Counted from the first letter of the stretch, positions 1 to 7,223 are shown. The stretch: 7,937 nucleotides of DNA from an uncultured Prevotellaceae bacterium (GCA_937902455.1 CALELI010000098.1:1-7937), one strand, 5' to 3'. Notes: a model not told the origin generated them from the letters alone. Program-made: numbers and translations.

Positions 1-299
1 GCACAGCCGGAGTAACGATGGAGCTTTCAGCAGAACAGCTCGAAGGGCAGACGGACAAACTGGCAGGAAAGAGTATCGTCATAAGCGGTGTGTTCACCCA
101 GCACTCGCGCGATGAATACAAGGCTCTGATAGAAAAGCATGGCGGAAAGAACGTGGCAAGCATCTCGTCGAAGACCACCTTCGTCCTTGCCGGTGAGAAC
201 ATGGGCCCTGCAAAACTCGAGAAAGCGAACAAACTCGGCATTGAGATCATCAATGAGGAGCAGTTCCTCGAGATGATAAACAACGAAGAACGACAATAA
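1..299 (+). CDS. ligA: NAD-dependent DNA ligase LigA, C-terminal BRCT domain (5' truncated by window edge)
   Basis: NAD-dependent DNA ligase seals nicks during replication and repair. Only the last 98 or so residues are here, read in the frame that begins at base 3; the ATG at 18 is internal, because the frame stays open to the window edge (T-A-G-V-T-M-E-L). The visible part is a single BRCT domain: LAGKSIVISGVF, then SRDEYKALIEKHGGK with the conserved Gly-Gly, then TTFVLAGENMGPAKLEKANKLG and a closing hydrophobic helix ending at TAA 297-299. A BRCT that opens with LAGKSIVISGVF and contains GxNMGPAKLEKA is the typical end of Bacteroidetes LigA; the catalytic lysine, OB-fold and zinc finger lie outside the window. 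Other BRCT proteins are possible in principle, but the match to the LigA tail is strong. dapA follows 34 bp downstream on the same strand. Confidence 0.9.
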   Translation, partial: TAGVTMELSAEQLEGQTDKLAGKSIVISGVFTQHSRDEYKALIEKHGGKNVASISSKTTFVLAGENMGPAKLEKANKLGIEIINEEQFLEMINNEERQ

Positions 300-333
300 C
301 AAAGACAATGACAATTTTTCATACGATAAATAT

Positions 334-1206
334 ATGGTAAATAAGATTAAAGGTTTAGGTATTGCCCTTGTGACACCTTTCACAAAGGACGCACAGGTAG
401 ACTACAAGGCTATCGGCAAGTTGGTTGAACAACAGGTTGCCGAAGGTGCTGATTTCTTATGCATTCTCGCAACAACAGCAGAGACACCATGTCTGACGGC
501 AGAGGAGAAGAAACACATCAAGGACCTCGTTGTCGAGAAAGTAGCCGGACGCATCCCTGTAGTAATCGGATGTAGTGGAAACAACACATCAGAGGTGGTC
601 AATGCACTTCTCACAGAAGACTACACCGGCATCGACGGAATTCTCTCCGTCTGCCCTTACTACAACAAGCCGACACAGGAAGGGCTCTATCAGCATTTCC
701 GTGCCATCGCGGCAGCCACTACCCTACCCGTCATCCTGTATAATGTACCAGGACGCACAGGTGTGAACCTCACGGCAGCCACCACCCTCCGTCTTGCCAA
801 TGACTGTGACAACATCGTCGCCATCAAGGAAGCCAGCGGAGACCTCAGACAGATTGAGGAGATATGCAAGAACAAGCCAGAAGGATTTGATGTACTGTCG
901 GGTGATGATGGCATCATGGTCGACATCATTCGTCTTGGTGGCCAGGGAGCTATCAGTGTCATCGGAAACGCACTGACAAGAGAGAGTGTCGAAATGGTAC
1001 ACCAGGCTCTCGACAACCAGTTCGAAAAGGCAGAGGCTGCACAGGAGTCGCTTGCAGAACTCATCCGTCTGCTCTTCGTCGACGGAAATCCGTCAGGAAT
1101 CAAGTCGGTACTCGCACAACAGGGACGTATCCAGAACATACTGCGTCTGCCACTCGTTCCTGCCAGCCAGCCGACTCAGGATGCCATTTCTGCCATAATA
1201 AAGTGA
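334..1206 (+). CDS. dapA: 4-hydroxy-tetrahydrodipicolinate synthase DapA
   Basis: Cytosolic enzyme that condenses pyruvate with aspartate semialdehyde, the first committed step to diaminopimelate and lysine. The 290 residues are the normal length and form one (beta/alpha)8 barrel. Visible active-site features, with family numbering from E. coli: Thr47-Thr48 in ATTAET (Thr44/45), Tyr110 in CPYYNKPTQEGLY (Tyr107), Tyr136 and Arg141 in LYNVPGRTG (Tyr133/Arg138), Schiff-base Lys165 in AIKEASGD (Lys161), and the GGQGAISVIGN loop at 202-212. One departure: the residue before Thr-Thr is Ala46, where the family normally has Gly (GTTGE or, in Bacteroidales, GTTAE). The ATG at 334 gives a standard N-terminus (KGLGIALVTPF), so the start is secure. 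There is no Shine-Dalgarno; the 5' flank is AT-rich. The next gene begins 12 bp after the stop, which suggests cotranscription. Confidence 0.95.
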   Translation: MVNKIKGLGIALVTPFTKDAQVDYKAIGKLVEQQVAEGADFLCILATTAETPCLTAEEKKHIKDLVVEKVAGRIPVVIGCSGNNTSEVVNALLTEDYTGIDGILSVCPYYNKPTQEGLYQHFRAIAAATTLPVILYNVPGRTGVNLTAATTLRLANDCDNIVAIKEASGDLRQIEEICKNKPEGFDVLSGDDGIMVDIIRLGGQGAISVIGNALTRESVEMVHQALDNQFEKAEAAQESLAELIRLLFVDGNPSGIKSVLAQQGRIQNILRLPLVPASQPTQDAISAIIK

Positions 1207-1218
1207 TCCGGTCAACAC

Positions 1219-3855
1219 ATGTCGAAGTGCCTTGTCATACTCGTAACCTTACTAATGCAGTTCTGTTCGTGCCTCGCACAGACTGATTCTGCACAAGTGA
1301 GGTTATTGAACTTTGTCAAGAACATAAATGCCTTCAACTACGCTTATCCGCAGGAGAAAGTCTATCTGCATTTCGACAACACAGGCTATTTCATAGGCGA
1401 GAACATGTGGTTCAAGGCCTATGTAGTTGCAGGGCCACTGCACAAGCCCACCAATATGAGCGGCGTGCTCTACGCAGAACTGCTCACATCCGAGGGTCGC
1501 ATTGTGCAGTCGTGCAAACTGAAGATTGAAAACGGTCAGGCACAGGGACGGTTCCAGTTAGGACATCTCCTCCATTCAGGATATTACGAAGTCAGGGCCT
1601 ACACCCGCATGATGCTCAACTGGGACGAGTCGGGCATCTTCTCACGAGTATTCCCAATCTTTGACAAGGCAAAGACCACTGCCGACTACCTGTCTCCGAA
1701 GATGACTATTCCTTTGCGTAGCCAGAAGATACCAGAGGAACGACTGAAAAGCCCGTTTAAGGTCAGGAAGATGAACATGCTGTTCTTCCCCGAGGGGGGA
1801 AGCCTCATCTCCGGACTCAGGCAGAACGTGGCGTTCAGGATCTTCTCTCAGGACGGAACAGGACTGGATGTCAAAGGAGCCATCTTCGACAAGCAAGGTA
1901 ATCAGGTCAGCACGTTCTCCACGCTCCGAAAAGGCATAGGGACCTTCTCCGTCACAGCCTACGAGGACGAGCCTCTTACAGCACGATTCTCCATCGACGG
2001 CAAGGACTACGACTTCACATTGCCGGAACCACTGCGCACAGGCTATTCCATGACTGTAAGCAGACCCGACTCCACGGAGAGTCACGTCAACCTGCTTCTC
2101 CAGCGGAATATCATCAGCGAAGAACCTACGGGACTATCCATCTCAAACGGAGGCAACGTCTATATTTTCCAGCACGCAGTGTTCAACGACGATGACAACT
2201 ACTCCATAAACATCGACATGGATGCCCTTCGCGACGGAGTGAACCAGATAGCACTCTTCAACGACAAGGGACAGATACTCTGCCAGAGGATGATATTCAA
2301 GTGCCCGAAACAACTCCCTGCTTTCACGGCGAAATTCGACAAGACCAGTTACAAGCCATTCGACAAGGTCGCCGTAGATTTCTCCCTTACCGATGAGTCC
2401 GGCAAGCCGCAGCCAGCTACATTCTCTGTGACCGTACGCGACATGGACACCAACCTACCTGGTTCTCACACAGGCAATGCCTTCACCAACCTGCTTCTCA
2501 GCAGCGACATAAAGGGATTCATCGAAAATCCGGAATGGTACTTCGAATCAGATGACTATGAGCACGAAAAGGCACTCGACAACCTCATGCTCACTCAGGG
2601 ATGGTACCGATACAACTGGCAACAGATGTCCCGTCCCGAAGAATTCAAGATAACCCACTTCATCGAGGACGGACTGATAATCAGCGGAAAGCTGTCATCC
2701 CTTTTCCGTCACAAGGACAAAAGCGGCTCACACATATCCGTCATTCTCTACGACAAGGAGAAAGGCCTGACAAAGAAAGGCAGTACAGAGGCTGATTCCA
2801 CAGGACACTTCGCCTTCCGTTCAGAAGACTTCACAGGGCGCTGGCAGATGTACATCCGTACTGCAGACAAAGACAAGGAACCATTGTCGCGCACAGAGAT
2901 GAATGTCCACCTTGACCGCCAGTTCACTCCCGACAGCCGTCCCTACGAACCACTCGACACATGGATGTACATCAACAGCCCATCATCCACCGACACAGAG
3001 ACCCCGACAGAAGGAACAGATACTCCTGACCGCAGGAAACTCGACCGATACAAATACGAGAACCTCATCCCCGAAACCGTCATCACAGCCGAGAAACGCT
3101 GGATGGAAGGCAAGGCTATCAAGAGCGCAAACATCGTCTACGACCTCGAAGAAGAACGCACACGCGAGGACGACACAGGGGAACTCTACCTTGAGACACT
3201 GTTCGACTATCTCTTCCGTACAAACAAGTATTTCTCGTTTGAAATCAATGAGGACGGCACCCACACTTGTTACTATAAGGGACGAGACATTCAGTGGATT
3301 ATTGACAACAAGGACTTTTCCCTCGTTGACATAGAGTCAATCAATGCAAAAGACCTGGAAGCCATACTCATCAACGACAAATTCGGAGCAGCACTTTCTC
3401 ATTCCAACTTCACTGGTCTCGACTCCATCAACGGCAAGGGCGGCGACTCCAGCAAAGACCCGATGTCCGAAGAATATAATCCAGAAGGTGAGAACACGAC
3501 AGAATCAGCAGCCGACCTGAACGACCAGATAGATTCCATAGCAAAGAATGTCCTGATCTATCTCTATCTCGACAAAAACGCTGTCCGCGACCGAAAGGGA
3601 GAACGGAACACCGTCGTACAGGGATTCACCAAGAATGTCGACTTCTATTCTCCCGACTACGAAGACCTTGTACTTCCTGATGAGAAAGACTTCCGGCGCA
3701 CACTCTACTGGAATCCGTCGGTCACCACATCCTCCGACGGAAAGGCAAAAGTGGTCTTTTACAACAACGGACAGTGTACCGACATGGAACTGGAGGCAGA
3801 AACCGTCACATCAGGCGGAACCGTTGCCAACACGACAGTAACTAACAGAAAATGA
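1219..3855 (+). CDS. Secreted MG2-type / carboxypeptidase-regulatory / plug-like protein of Bacteroidetes
   Basis: An 878-residue exported protein whose exact role I do not know. Residues 1-20 are a signal peptide (hydrophobic LVILVTLLMQF, likely cleavage after CLA). Residues 43-150 resemble the MG2 domain of alpha-2-macroglobulin-like proteins: QEKVYLHFDNTGYFIGENMW and later SGYYEVRAYTRMMLNW. FFPEGGSLISGLRQNVAF (189-206) starts a second beta domain. Residues 485-565 look like a carboxypeptidase-regulatory/CnaB beta-sandwich (GLIISGKLSS ... GHFAFRSEDF). Residues 610-730 look like a TonB-plug-type fold without a following barrel, and RTLYWNPSVTTSSDGKAKVVFYNNG (827-851) is a characteristic closing motif. 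Bacteroidetes relatives are often labelled TonB-dependent receptor plug or MG2 domain protein. No thioester motif is visible, so it is not a protease trap of the classic kind. Two polar inserts stand out: Ser/Thr/Pro-rich 585-606 and acidic 733-772. It follows dapA by 12 bp, and a 7-bp repeat array starts at its stop codon. Confidence 0.8.
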   Translation: MSKCLVILVTLLMQFCSCLAQTDSAQVRLLNFVKNINAFNYAYPQEKVYLHFDNTGYFIGENMWFKAYVVAGPLHKPTNMSGVLYAELLTSEGRIVQSCKLKIENGQAQGRFQLGHLLHSGYYEVRAYTRMMLNWDESGIFSRVFPIFDKAKTTADYLSPKMTIPLRSQKIPEERLKSPFKVRKMNMLFFPEGGSLISGLRQNVAFRIFSQDGTGLDVKGAIFDKQGNQVSTFSTLRKGIGTFSVTAYEDEPLTARFSIDGKDYDFTLPEPLRTGYSMTVSRPDSTESHVNLLLQRNIISEEPTGLSISNGGNVYIFQHAVFNDDDNYSINIDMDALRDGVNQIALFNDKGQILCQRMIFKCPKQLPAFTAKFDKTSYKPFDKVAVDFSLTDESGKPQPATFSVTVRDMDTNLPGSHTGNAFTNLLLSSDIKGFIENPEWYFESDDYEHEKALDNLMLTQGWYRYNWQQMSRPEEFKITHFIEDGLIISGKLSSLFRHKDKSGSHISVILYDKEKGLTKKGSTEADSTGHFAFRSEDFTGRWQMYIRTADKDKEPLSRTEMNVHLDRQFTPDSRPYEPLDTWMYINSPSSTDTETPTEGTDTPDRRKLDRYKYENLIPETVITAEKRWMEGKAIKSANIVYDLEEERTREDDTGELYLETLFDYLFRTNKYFSFEINEDGTHTCYYKGRDIQWIIDNKDFSLVDIESINAKDLEAILINDKFGAALSHSNFTGLDSINGKGGDSSKDPMSEEYNPEGENTTESAADLNDQIDSIAKNVLIYLYLDKNAVRDRKGERNTVVQGFTKNVDFYSPDYEDLVLPDEKDFRRTLYWNPSVTTSSDGKAKVVFYNNGQCTDMELEAETVTSGGTVANTTVTNRK

Positions 3856-3903
3856 ATAATGAATAATGAAAAATGAATAATGAATAATGAAAAATGAAAA
3901 ATG
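3851..3903 (+). repeat. Heptamer tandem array A (AATGAAT/AATGAAA), seven full units plus ATG-containing remnant
   Basis: Seven perfect-length 7-bp units run from 3851 to 3899, followed by a partial AATG. With T for AATGAAT and A for AATGAAA the order is T-T-A-T-T-A-A, so 3851-3871 and 3872-3892 are identical 21-bp blocks. The array contains the stop codon of the MG2-type gene (TGA 3853-3855) and the predicted start of the GH92 gene (ATG 3887), and so fills the junction between them. ATG occurs at 3852, 3859, 3866, 3873, 3880, 3887, 3894 and 3901, and TGA recurs at the same interval, which closes all three plus-strand frames. Confidence 0.93.
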
Positions 3904-6088
3904 TTATAGCATGCTGAACTCATTGAGAAGTTCTGCTTTCTGCATTCTGCTTGCTGTTTCATCAGCATTTACACTGAACATCTCTTCACAGTCATTAACC
4001 GACTATGTCGATCCTCGCATCGGTACGGGCGATCATGGTCACGTATTCGTCGGGGCCAATGTCCCGTTCGGCATGGTCAATGCCGGACCTACCCAGCTGG
4101 AGCATGGCTGGGACTGGTGCTCAGGCTACCACGAGAGTGGGAAGAAGATTGCAGGCTTCGGGCAGATGCACCTCAGCGGCACCGGTTGCGGAGACCTCGG
4201 CGATGTCTGTCTCATGCCATGCTACGGAGAACAGCAGCTCAGTTCCGAGGGACTTGCCTCCACTTACAGCCACGACAACGAAACCATCCGTCCAGGCTAC
4301 TACAGCGTAGTGCTCGACAAGTACTCCATCCAGACAGAAGTCACAGCCACCAACCGCGTGGCACTCTATCGTTTCACCTACCCTACAGCCAGCAACGATG
4401 CACGCATAGTCATTGACCTCACCACTTGTGTCGGAGGCAATATCCGTGAGGTTCGCGTCGTTCCGCTTGACGACCATACCCTCATAGGCTATCGCCGCAC
4501 AAACGGATGGGCCAACGACCGCCATGTCTATTTCACCATACAGTTCTCGCGTCCTTTCAGCAAGTGGATTTCCCAGGGCGACAACCAGCCATTCGGACAG
4601 GCTGTATTCCAGGTAAGTCCGTCCGACAAGATTCTCACAAAGGTTGCCCTGTCCCCTACCAGCGAAGCCAACTCGCTCCTCAACATGAAAGCCGAGACAG
4701 GTACTGCCTTCGACTTCGAATCCATACGCAGTCAGGCTACAGAGAAATGGAACCGCGAACTCAGTCGAATATATGCCACTTTCCGCACCGAACGTGAACG
4801 CACCATATTCTACACTGCACTCTATCACTACATGGTGGCACCACAGACATGGTGCGATGTCAACGGCGACTACATGGGAGCCGATCTTGCAATACATCGC
4901 AACGCCAGTTTCACCAACCTCACCACATGGAGCCTCTGGGACACATACCGCGCTGCCCATCCACTTGCAACCATCATCCTCCCCGACAAGATGAGCGACT
5001 ATGCACATACCATGATGGCAATCTACGACCAGTCAGGCGAACTGCCTATGTGGCATCTCACAAGCAACGAGACCTACTGCATGGTTGGAGAACCAGGCGT
5101 GCCGGTACTTGCCGACATCATCCTCAAGGGCTACCCGTCAGGCATCGACCCCGAAGAAGCACTCAAGGCAATGAAAGCAAGTCTTCTCCCTACCGAATAT
5201 GCCGAACGCAGCATCCGTCACCTGCGAGGCAAGGACCACCTGTCCCGGCTCGGCTATCTCCCGTTCGACAAGGAAGGCGAGAGCGTGGCAAAGAACCTCG
5301 AATACTACCTCGCATGCTGGAGCGCAGCCAGAGTGGCAGGAATGCTCGGTCATACTGCCGACAGCATCAGGTTCTCTGGCCTCGCCATGAACTACAAGAA
5401 ACTCTACGACCCGAGGGCAAGATGTATGCGAGCCCTCGACAGCAACGGACAGTTCCGTGAACTCCCTGCCGACTTCAACCCATGCCACCAGACAGGTGAC
5501 TACACAGAAGGCAATCCTTGGCAATACACCTTCCTCGTGCCACACGACATCAACGGACTCGTGGAACTCATGGGAGGCAGGAAGGCTTTCACACAGCGGC
5601 TCGACAGCCTTTTCACAGCCGATGCCGACCTCGGAGAAAATGCCAATCCTGACATCACAGGACTCATCGGACAATATGCTCACGGCAACGAGCCAAGCCA
5701 CCACATACTCTATATCTACAACTACATCGACCAGCCACACAAGACCCAGCGCCTCGTCCGCAAAGTCATGGACGAACTCTATACCGACAAGCCGGCAGGA
5801 CTATGTGGCAACGAAGATGTCGGCCAGATGTCGGCATGGTATATCCTGTCCGCTCTCGGTCTTTATCAGGTCGAGCCATGCGGAGGTATCTACCAACTCG
5901 GTTCACCTATTGTCGAGCAGGCCTCCATTCCACTTCCAAATGGCAGGCAGTTCGTTGTCCGCACCCACAACGGCAGGGCAGACAAGCCAACAGTAAAGAA
6001 GTACGTGCTCAACGGCAACAAGCTCACCCGCACCTACATCACTCACCAGGAGATAACAGCAGGCGGCACACTCGAAGTCTACTTCTAA
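3887..6088 (+). CDS. Secreted GH92 family alpha-mannosidase
   Basis: Predicted exo-acting, calcium-dependent alpha-mannosidase of glycoside hydrolase family 92 (many members cut alpha-1,2-mannose), acting outside the inner membrane on mannan or N-glycan. The 733 residues match the usual length. Family landmarks in order: VDPRIGTGDHGHVFVGANVPFG (41-62), HGWDWCSGYH (73-82), HLSGTGCGDLGD (95-106), WSLWDTYRAAHPL (348-360), DYTEGNPWQY (538-547) with Glu541 as likely general acid, GQYAHGNEPSHH (595-606), and CGNEDVGQMSAWY (640-652) with Glu643/Asp644 at the catalytic-base/calcium site. The N-terminus has a hydrophobic stretch AFCILLAVSSAFTL (17-30) typical of a signal peptide; no lipobox cysteine follows it. 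The start is uncertain: ATG 3887 lies inside the heptamer array, and ATG 3911 (Met9) would still give a signal peptide. No SusC/SusD gene is nearby, so the substrate cannot be inferred from context. Confidence 0.93.
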   Translation: MKNEKCYSMLNSLRSSAFCILLAVSSAFTLNISSQSLTDYVDPRIGTGDHGHVFVGANVPFGMVNAGPTQLEHGWDWCSGYHESGKKIAGFGQMHLSGTGCGDLGDVCLMPCYGEQQLSSEGLASTYSHDNETIRPGYYSVVLDKYSIQTEVTATNRVALYRFTYPTASNDARIVIDLTTCVGGNIREVRVVPLDDHTLIGYRRTNGWANDRHVYFTIQFSRPFSKWISQGDNQPFGQAVFQVSPSDKILTKVALSPTSEANSLLNMKAETGTAFDFESIRSQATEKWNRELSRIYATFRTERERTIFYTALYHYMVAPQTWCDVNGDYMGADLAIHRNASFTNLTTWSLWDTYRAAHPLATIILPDKMSDYAHTMMAIYDQSGELPMWHLTSNETYCMVGEPGVPVLADIILKGYPSGIDPEEALKAMKASLLPTEYAERSIRHLRGKDHLSRLGYLPFDKEGESVAKNLEYYLACWSAARVAGMLGHTADSIRFSGLAMNYKKLYDPRARCMRALDSNGQFRELPADFNPCHQTGDYTEGNPWQYTFLVPHDINGLVELMGGRKAFTQRLDSLFTADADLGENANPDITGLIGQYAHGNEPSHHILYIYNYIDQPHKTQRLVRKVMDELYTDKPAGLCGNEDVGQMSAWYILSALGLYQVEPCGGIYQLGSPIVEQASIPLPNGRQFVVRTHNGRADKPTVKKYVLNGNKLTRTYITHQEITAGGTLEVYF

Positions 6089-6094
6089 TCCAAA

Positions 6095-6129
6095 GTGTAT
6101 AGGGTATAGGTTAGAGGTTATAGGTAAAA
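6095..6129. repeat. Heptamer tandem array B (GGTTATA-like), five units
   Basis: Five consecutive 7-bp units begin 6 bases after the GH92 stop: GTGTATA, GGGTATA, GGTTAGA, GGTTATA, GGTAAAA. The unit sequence is unrelated to the arrays at 3851 and 7232 but the period is the same. It lies between the GH92 stop and the terminator hairpin, so it would be in the 3' untranslated part of the GH92 transcript. The units are degenerate, so the array is less certain than array A. Confidence 0.75.
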
Positions 6130-6148
6130 GTTCATCAATCGAACCACA

Positions 6149-6183
6149 AAAAATCCTGCAAATCTACGACTTGCAGGATTTTT
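6149..6183. terminator. Bidirectional intrinsic terminator between GH92 and tRNA-His
   Basis: A perfect 13-bp inverted repeat: AAAAATCCTGCAA (6149-6161) pairs with TTGCAGGATTTTT (6171-6183) around a 9-base loop (6162-6170). The 8-bp core TCCTGCAA is flanked by an A-run on the left and a T-run on the right, so either strand yields a hairpin followed by U residues. It ends the GH92 transcript on the plus strand and sits 6 bases beyond the 3' end of tRNA-His on the minus strand, as expected for convergent units. Confidence 0.9.
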
Positions 6184-6189
6184 CTTCCG

Positions 6190-6264
6190 GGTGGGGGGTG
6201 GGACTCGAACCCACGACATTCAGAACCACAATCTGACGCTCTAACCAACTGAACTACGCCCACC
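6190..6264 (-). tRNA. tRNA-His (anticodon GTG)
   Basis: Reading the minus strand from 6264, a full cloverleaf is visible: the extra G-1 characteristic of tRNA-His (6264), acceptor GTGGGCG (6263-6257), TA, D-arm GTTC...GAGC, anticodon arm TCAGA-TTGTGGT-TCTGA with anticodon GTG, variable loop, T-arm GTGGG-TTCGAGT-CCCAC, acceptor 3' strand CCCCCAC (6197-6191) and discriminator C73 (6190), which pairs with G-1. The next bases are CGG, so CCA is not encoded and must be added enzymatically. One oddity: position 6 is C and position 67 is also C, leaving a C-C mismatch in the acceptor stem. If the gene is annotated from G1, its end is 6263. It has its own promoter about 17 bases upstream and a terminator immediately downstream. 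Confidence 0.96.
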
Positions 6265-6280
6265 ATCTGTAAAGCGGGTG

Positions 6281-6311
6281 CAAAGTTAGTGAAAGTTGAG
6301 CGAAATACAAA
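6281..6311 (-). promoter_or_regulatory. Bacteroidetes-type promoter for tRNA-His
   Basis: On the minus strand a -33 element TTTG (6311-6308) is followed after 19 bases by TAACTTTG (6288-6281), a perfect match to the Bacteroidetes primary-sigma -7 consensus TAnnTTTG at the usual spacing. Transcription would start near 6275, giving a leader of about ten bases before G-1 at 6264. The neighbouring folD stop is 37 bases upstream of the -33 element, so the tRNA need not depend on folD read-through. Confidence 0.85.
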
Positions 6312-6347
6312 ATAAATCGTGCTTTTTTTTCACTTTCCTGCAATTAT

Positions 6348-7223
6348 TCACGCTTTTTTACCTTTTCCAGCCTTGAGAGTATTCATCATGAGCGAGCAGA
6401 TGGTCATTGGACCTACACCTCCAGGAACCGGAGTGATGTAAGAGCACTTCTCTGCCACCTCGTCGAATTTCACGTCACCACACAGACGGAATCCCTTCTT
6501 CTTCGTTGCATCGGGAACTCGCGTAGTGCCCACATCGATGATGACAGCACCGTCCTTCACCATGTCGGCAGTGACAAACTCCGGCTGACCGATAGCTGCG
6601 ATAATGATGTCGGCTTTGCGGCATTCCTCCTTGAGGTTCTTCGAATGGCTGTGACATACCGTCACAGTTGCATCGCCAATGTTCTTCTGAATCATAAGCT
6701 GTGCCATCGGCTTGCCCACGATGTTAGAACGGCCAAGCACGACACAGTTCTTGCCGCTTGTCTCTATGTGATAGTAGCGGAGGAGTTCGATGATTCCGCT
6801 TGGAGTAGCCGATACGAAACAAGGCAACCCGAGTGACATCTTGCCCACATTGACAGGATGGAATCCATCCACGTCCTTCTCTGGGCTGATGGCCTCGATG
6901 ACCTTCTGTTCGGCAATGTGAGAAGGAAGAGGCAACTGTACGATGAATCCGTCAACATCAGGATTAGTGTTGAGTTCGTTGATCTTGGCAAGCAGTTCTG
7001 CCTCGGTCACGTCATCCTCGTAGCGGATAAGCGTAGACACGAATCCACACTCCTCGCAGGCCTTCACCTTGTTGGCCACGTAAGTCTCACTACCACCGTC
7101 ATGTCCCACCAGGATGGCTGCCAGATGAGGGCGCTTGCCACCGTGAGCTATGATGTCCTTCACTTCTTCTGCTATATGCTGCTTGATGTCAGCAGCCACT
7201 TTCTTTCCGTCAATGAGTTGCAT
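6348..7223 (-). CDS. folD: Bifunctional methylenetetrahydrofolate dehydrogenase / methenyltetrahydrofolate cyclohydrolase FolD
   Basis: Cytosolic enzyme that interconverts 5,10-methylene-, 5,10-methenyl- and 10-formyl-tetrahydrofolate, using NADP in most bacteria, to supply one-carbon units for purine and formyl-methionine synthesis. The 291 residues are full length. Visible features: ETYVANKVKACEECG (46-60) with the Tyr48/Lys52 catalytic pair, VQLPLPSH (95-102), KDVDGFHPVNVG (116-127), the nucleotide-binding motif VVLGRSNIVGKPMA (161-174), DIIIAAIGQP (205-214), and the closing PVPGGVGPMT (265-274). The start ATG at 7223-7221 gives the normal MQLIDGKKVA beginning. The gene follows ffh by 47 bp, a gap occupied by heptamer array C, and is probably cotranscribed with it. 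I see no clear intrinsic terminator between folD and tRNA-His, only an A-rich tract (minus strand) at 6323-6330. Confidence 0.96.
   Translation of the reverse strand: MQLIDGKKVAADIKQHIAEEVKDIIAHGGKRPHLAAILVGHDGGSETYVANKVKACEECGFVSTLIRYEDDVTEAELLAKINELNTNPDVDGFIVQLPLPSHIAEQKVIEAISPEKDVDGFHPVNVGKMSLGLPCFVSATPSGIIELLRYYHIETSGKNCVVLGRSNIVGKPMAQLMIQKNIGDATVTVCHSHSKNLKEECRKADIIIAAIGQPEFVTADMVKDGAVIIDVGTTRVPDATKKKGFRLCGDVKFDEVAEKCSYITPVPGGVGPMTICSLMMNTLKAGKGKKA

Noticed and set aside
292..315. Three copies of GACAAT around the ligA stop codon
   Set aside because: Copies are unevenly spaced (12 then 6 bases), too short and partly coding; chance is sufficient.
690..1139. Minus-strand open frame opposite dapA, and similar frames at 1642-2085 and 5138-5740
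   Set aside because: All are shadows of conserved genes with no motif, signal or spacing of their own.
3759..3968. Minus-strand open frame with repeating FSLFIIH peptide
   Set aside because: It is the stop-free reverse reading of heptamer array A plus the ends of two real genes, not a protein.
4121..5008. Long minus-strand open frame (295 codons) opposite the GH92 gene
   Set aside because: It lies wholly inside a well-supported gene, and its translation has no recognisable domain; it arises from the codon bias of the GH92 strand.
6318..6353. Possible hairpin with T-run (CGTG ... CACG around T8) after folD
   Set aside because: Only 4 bp of stem, a long loop, and the T-run is on the wrong strand for terminating folD.
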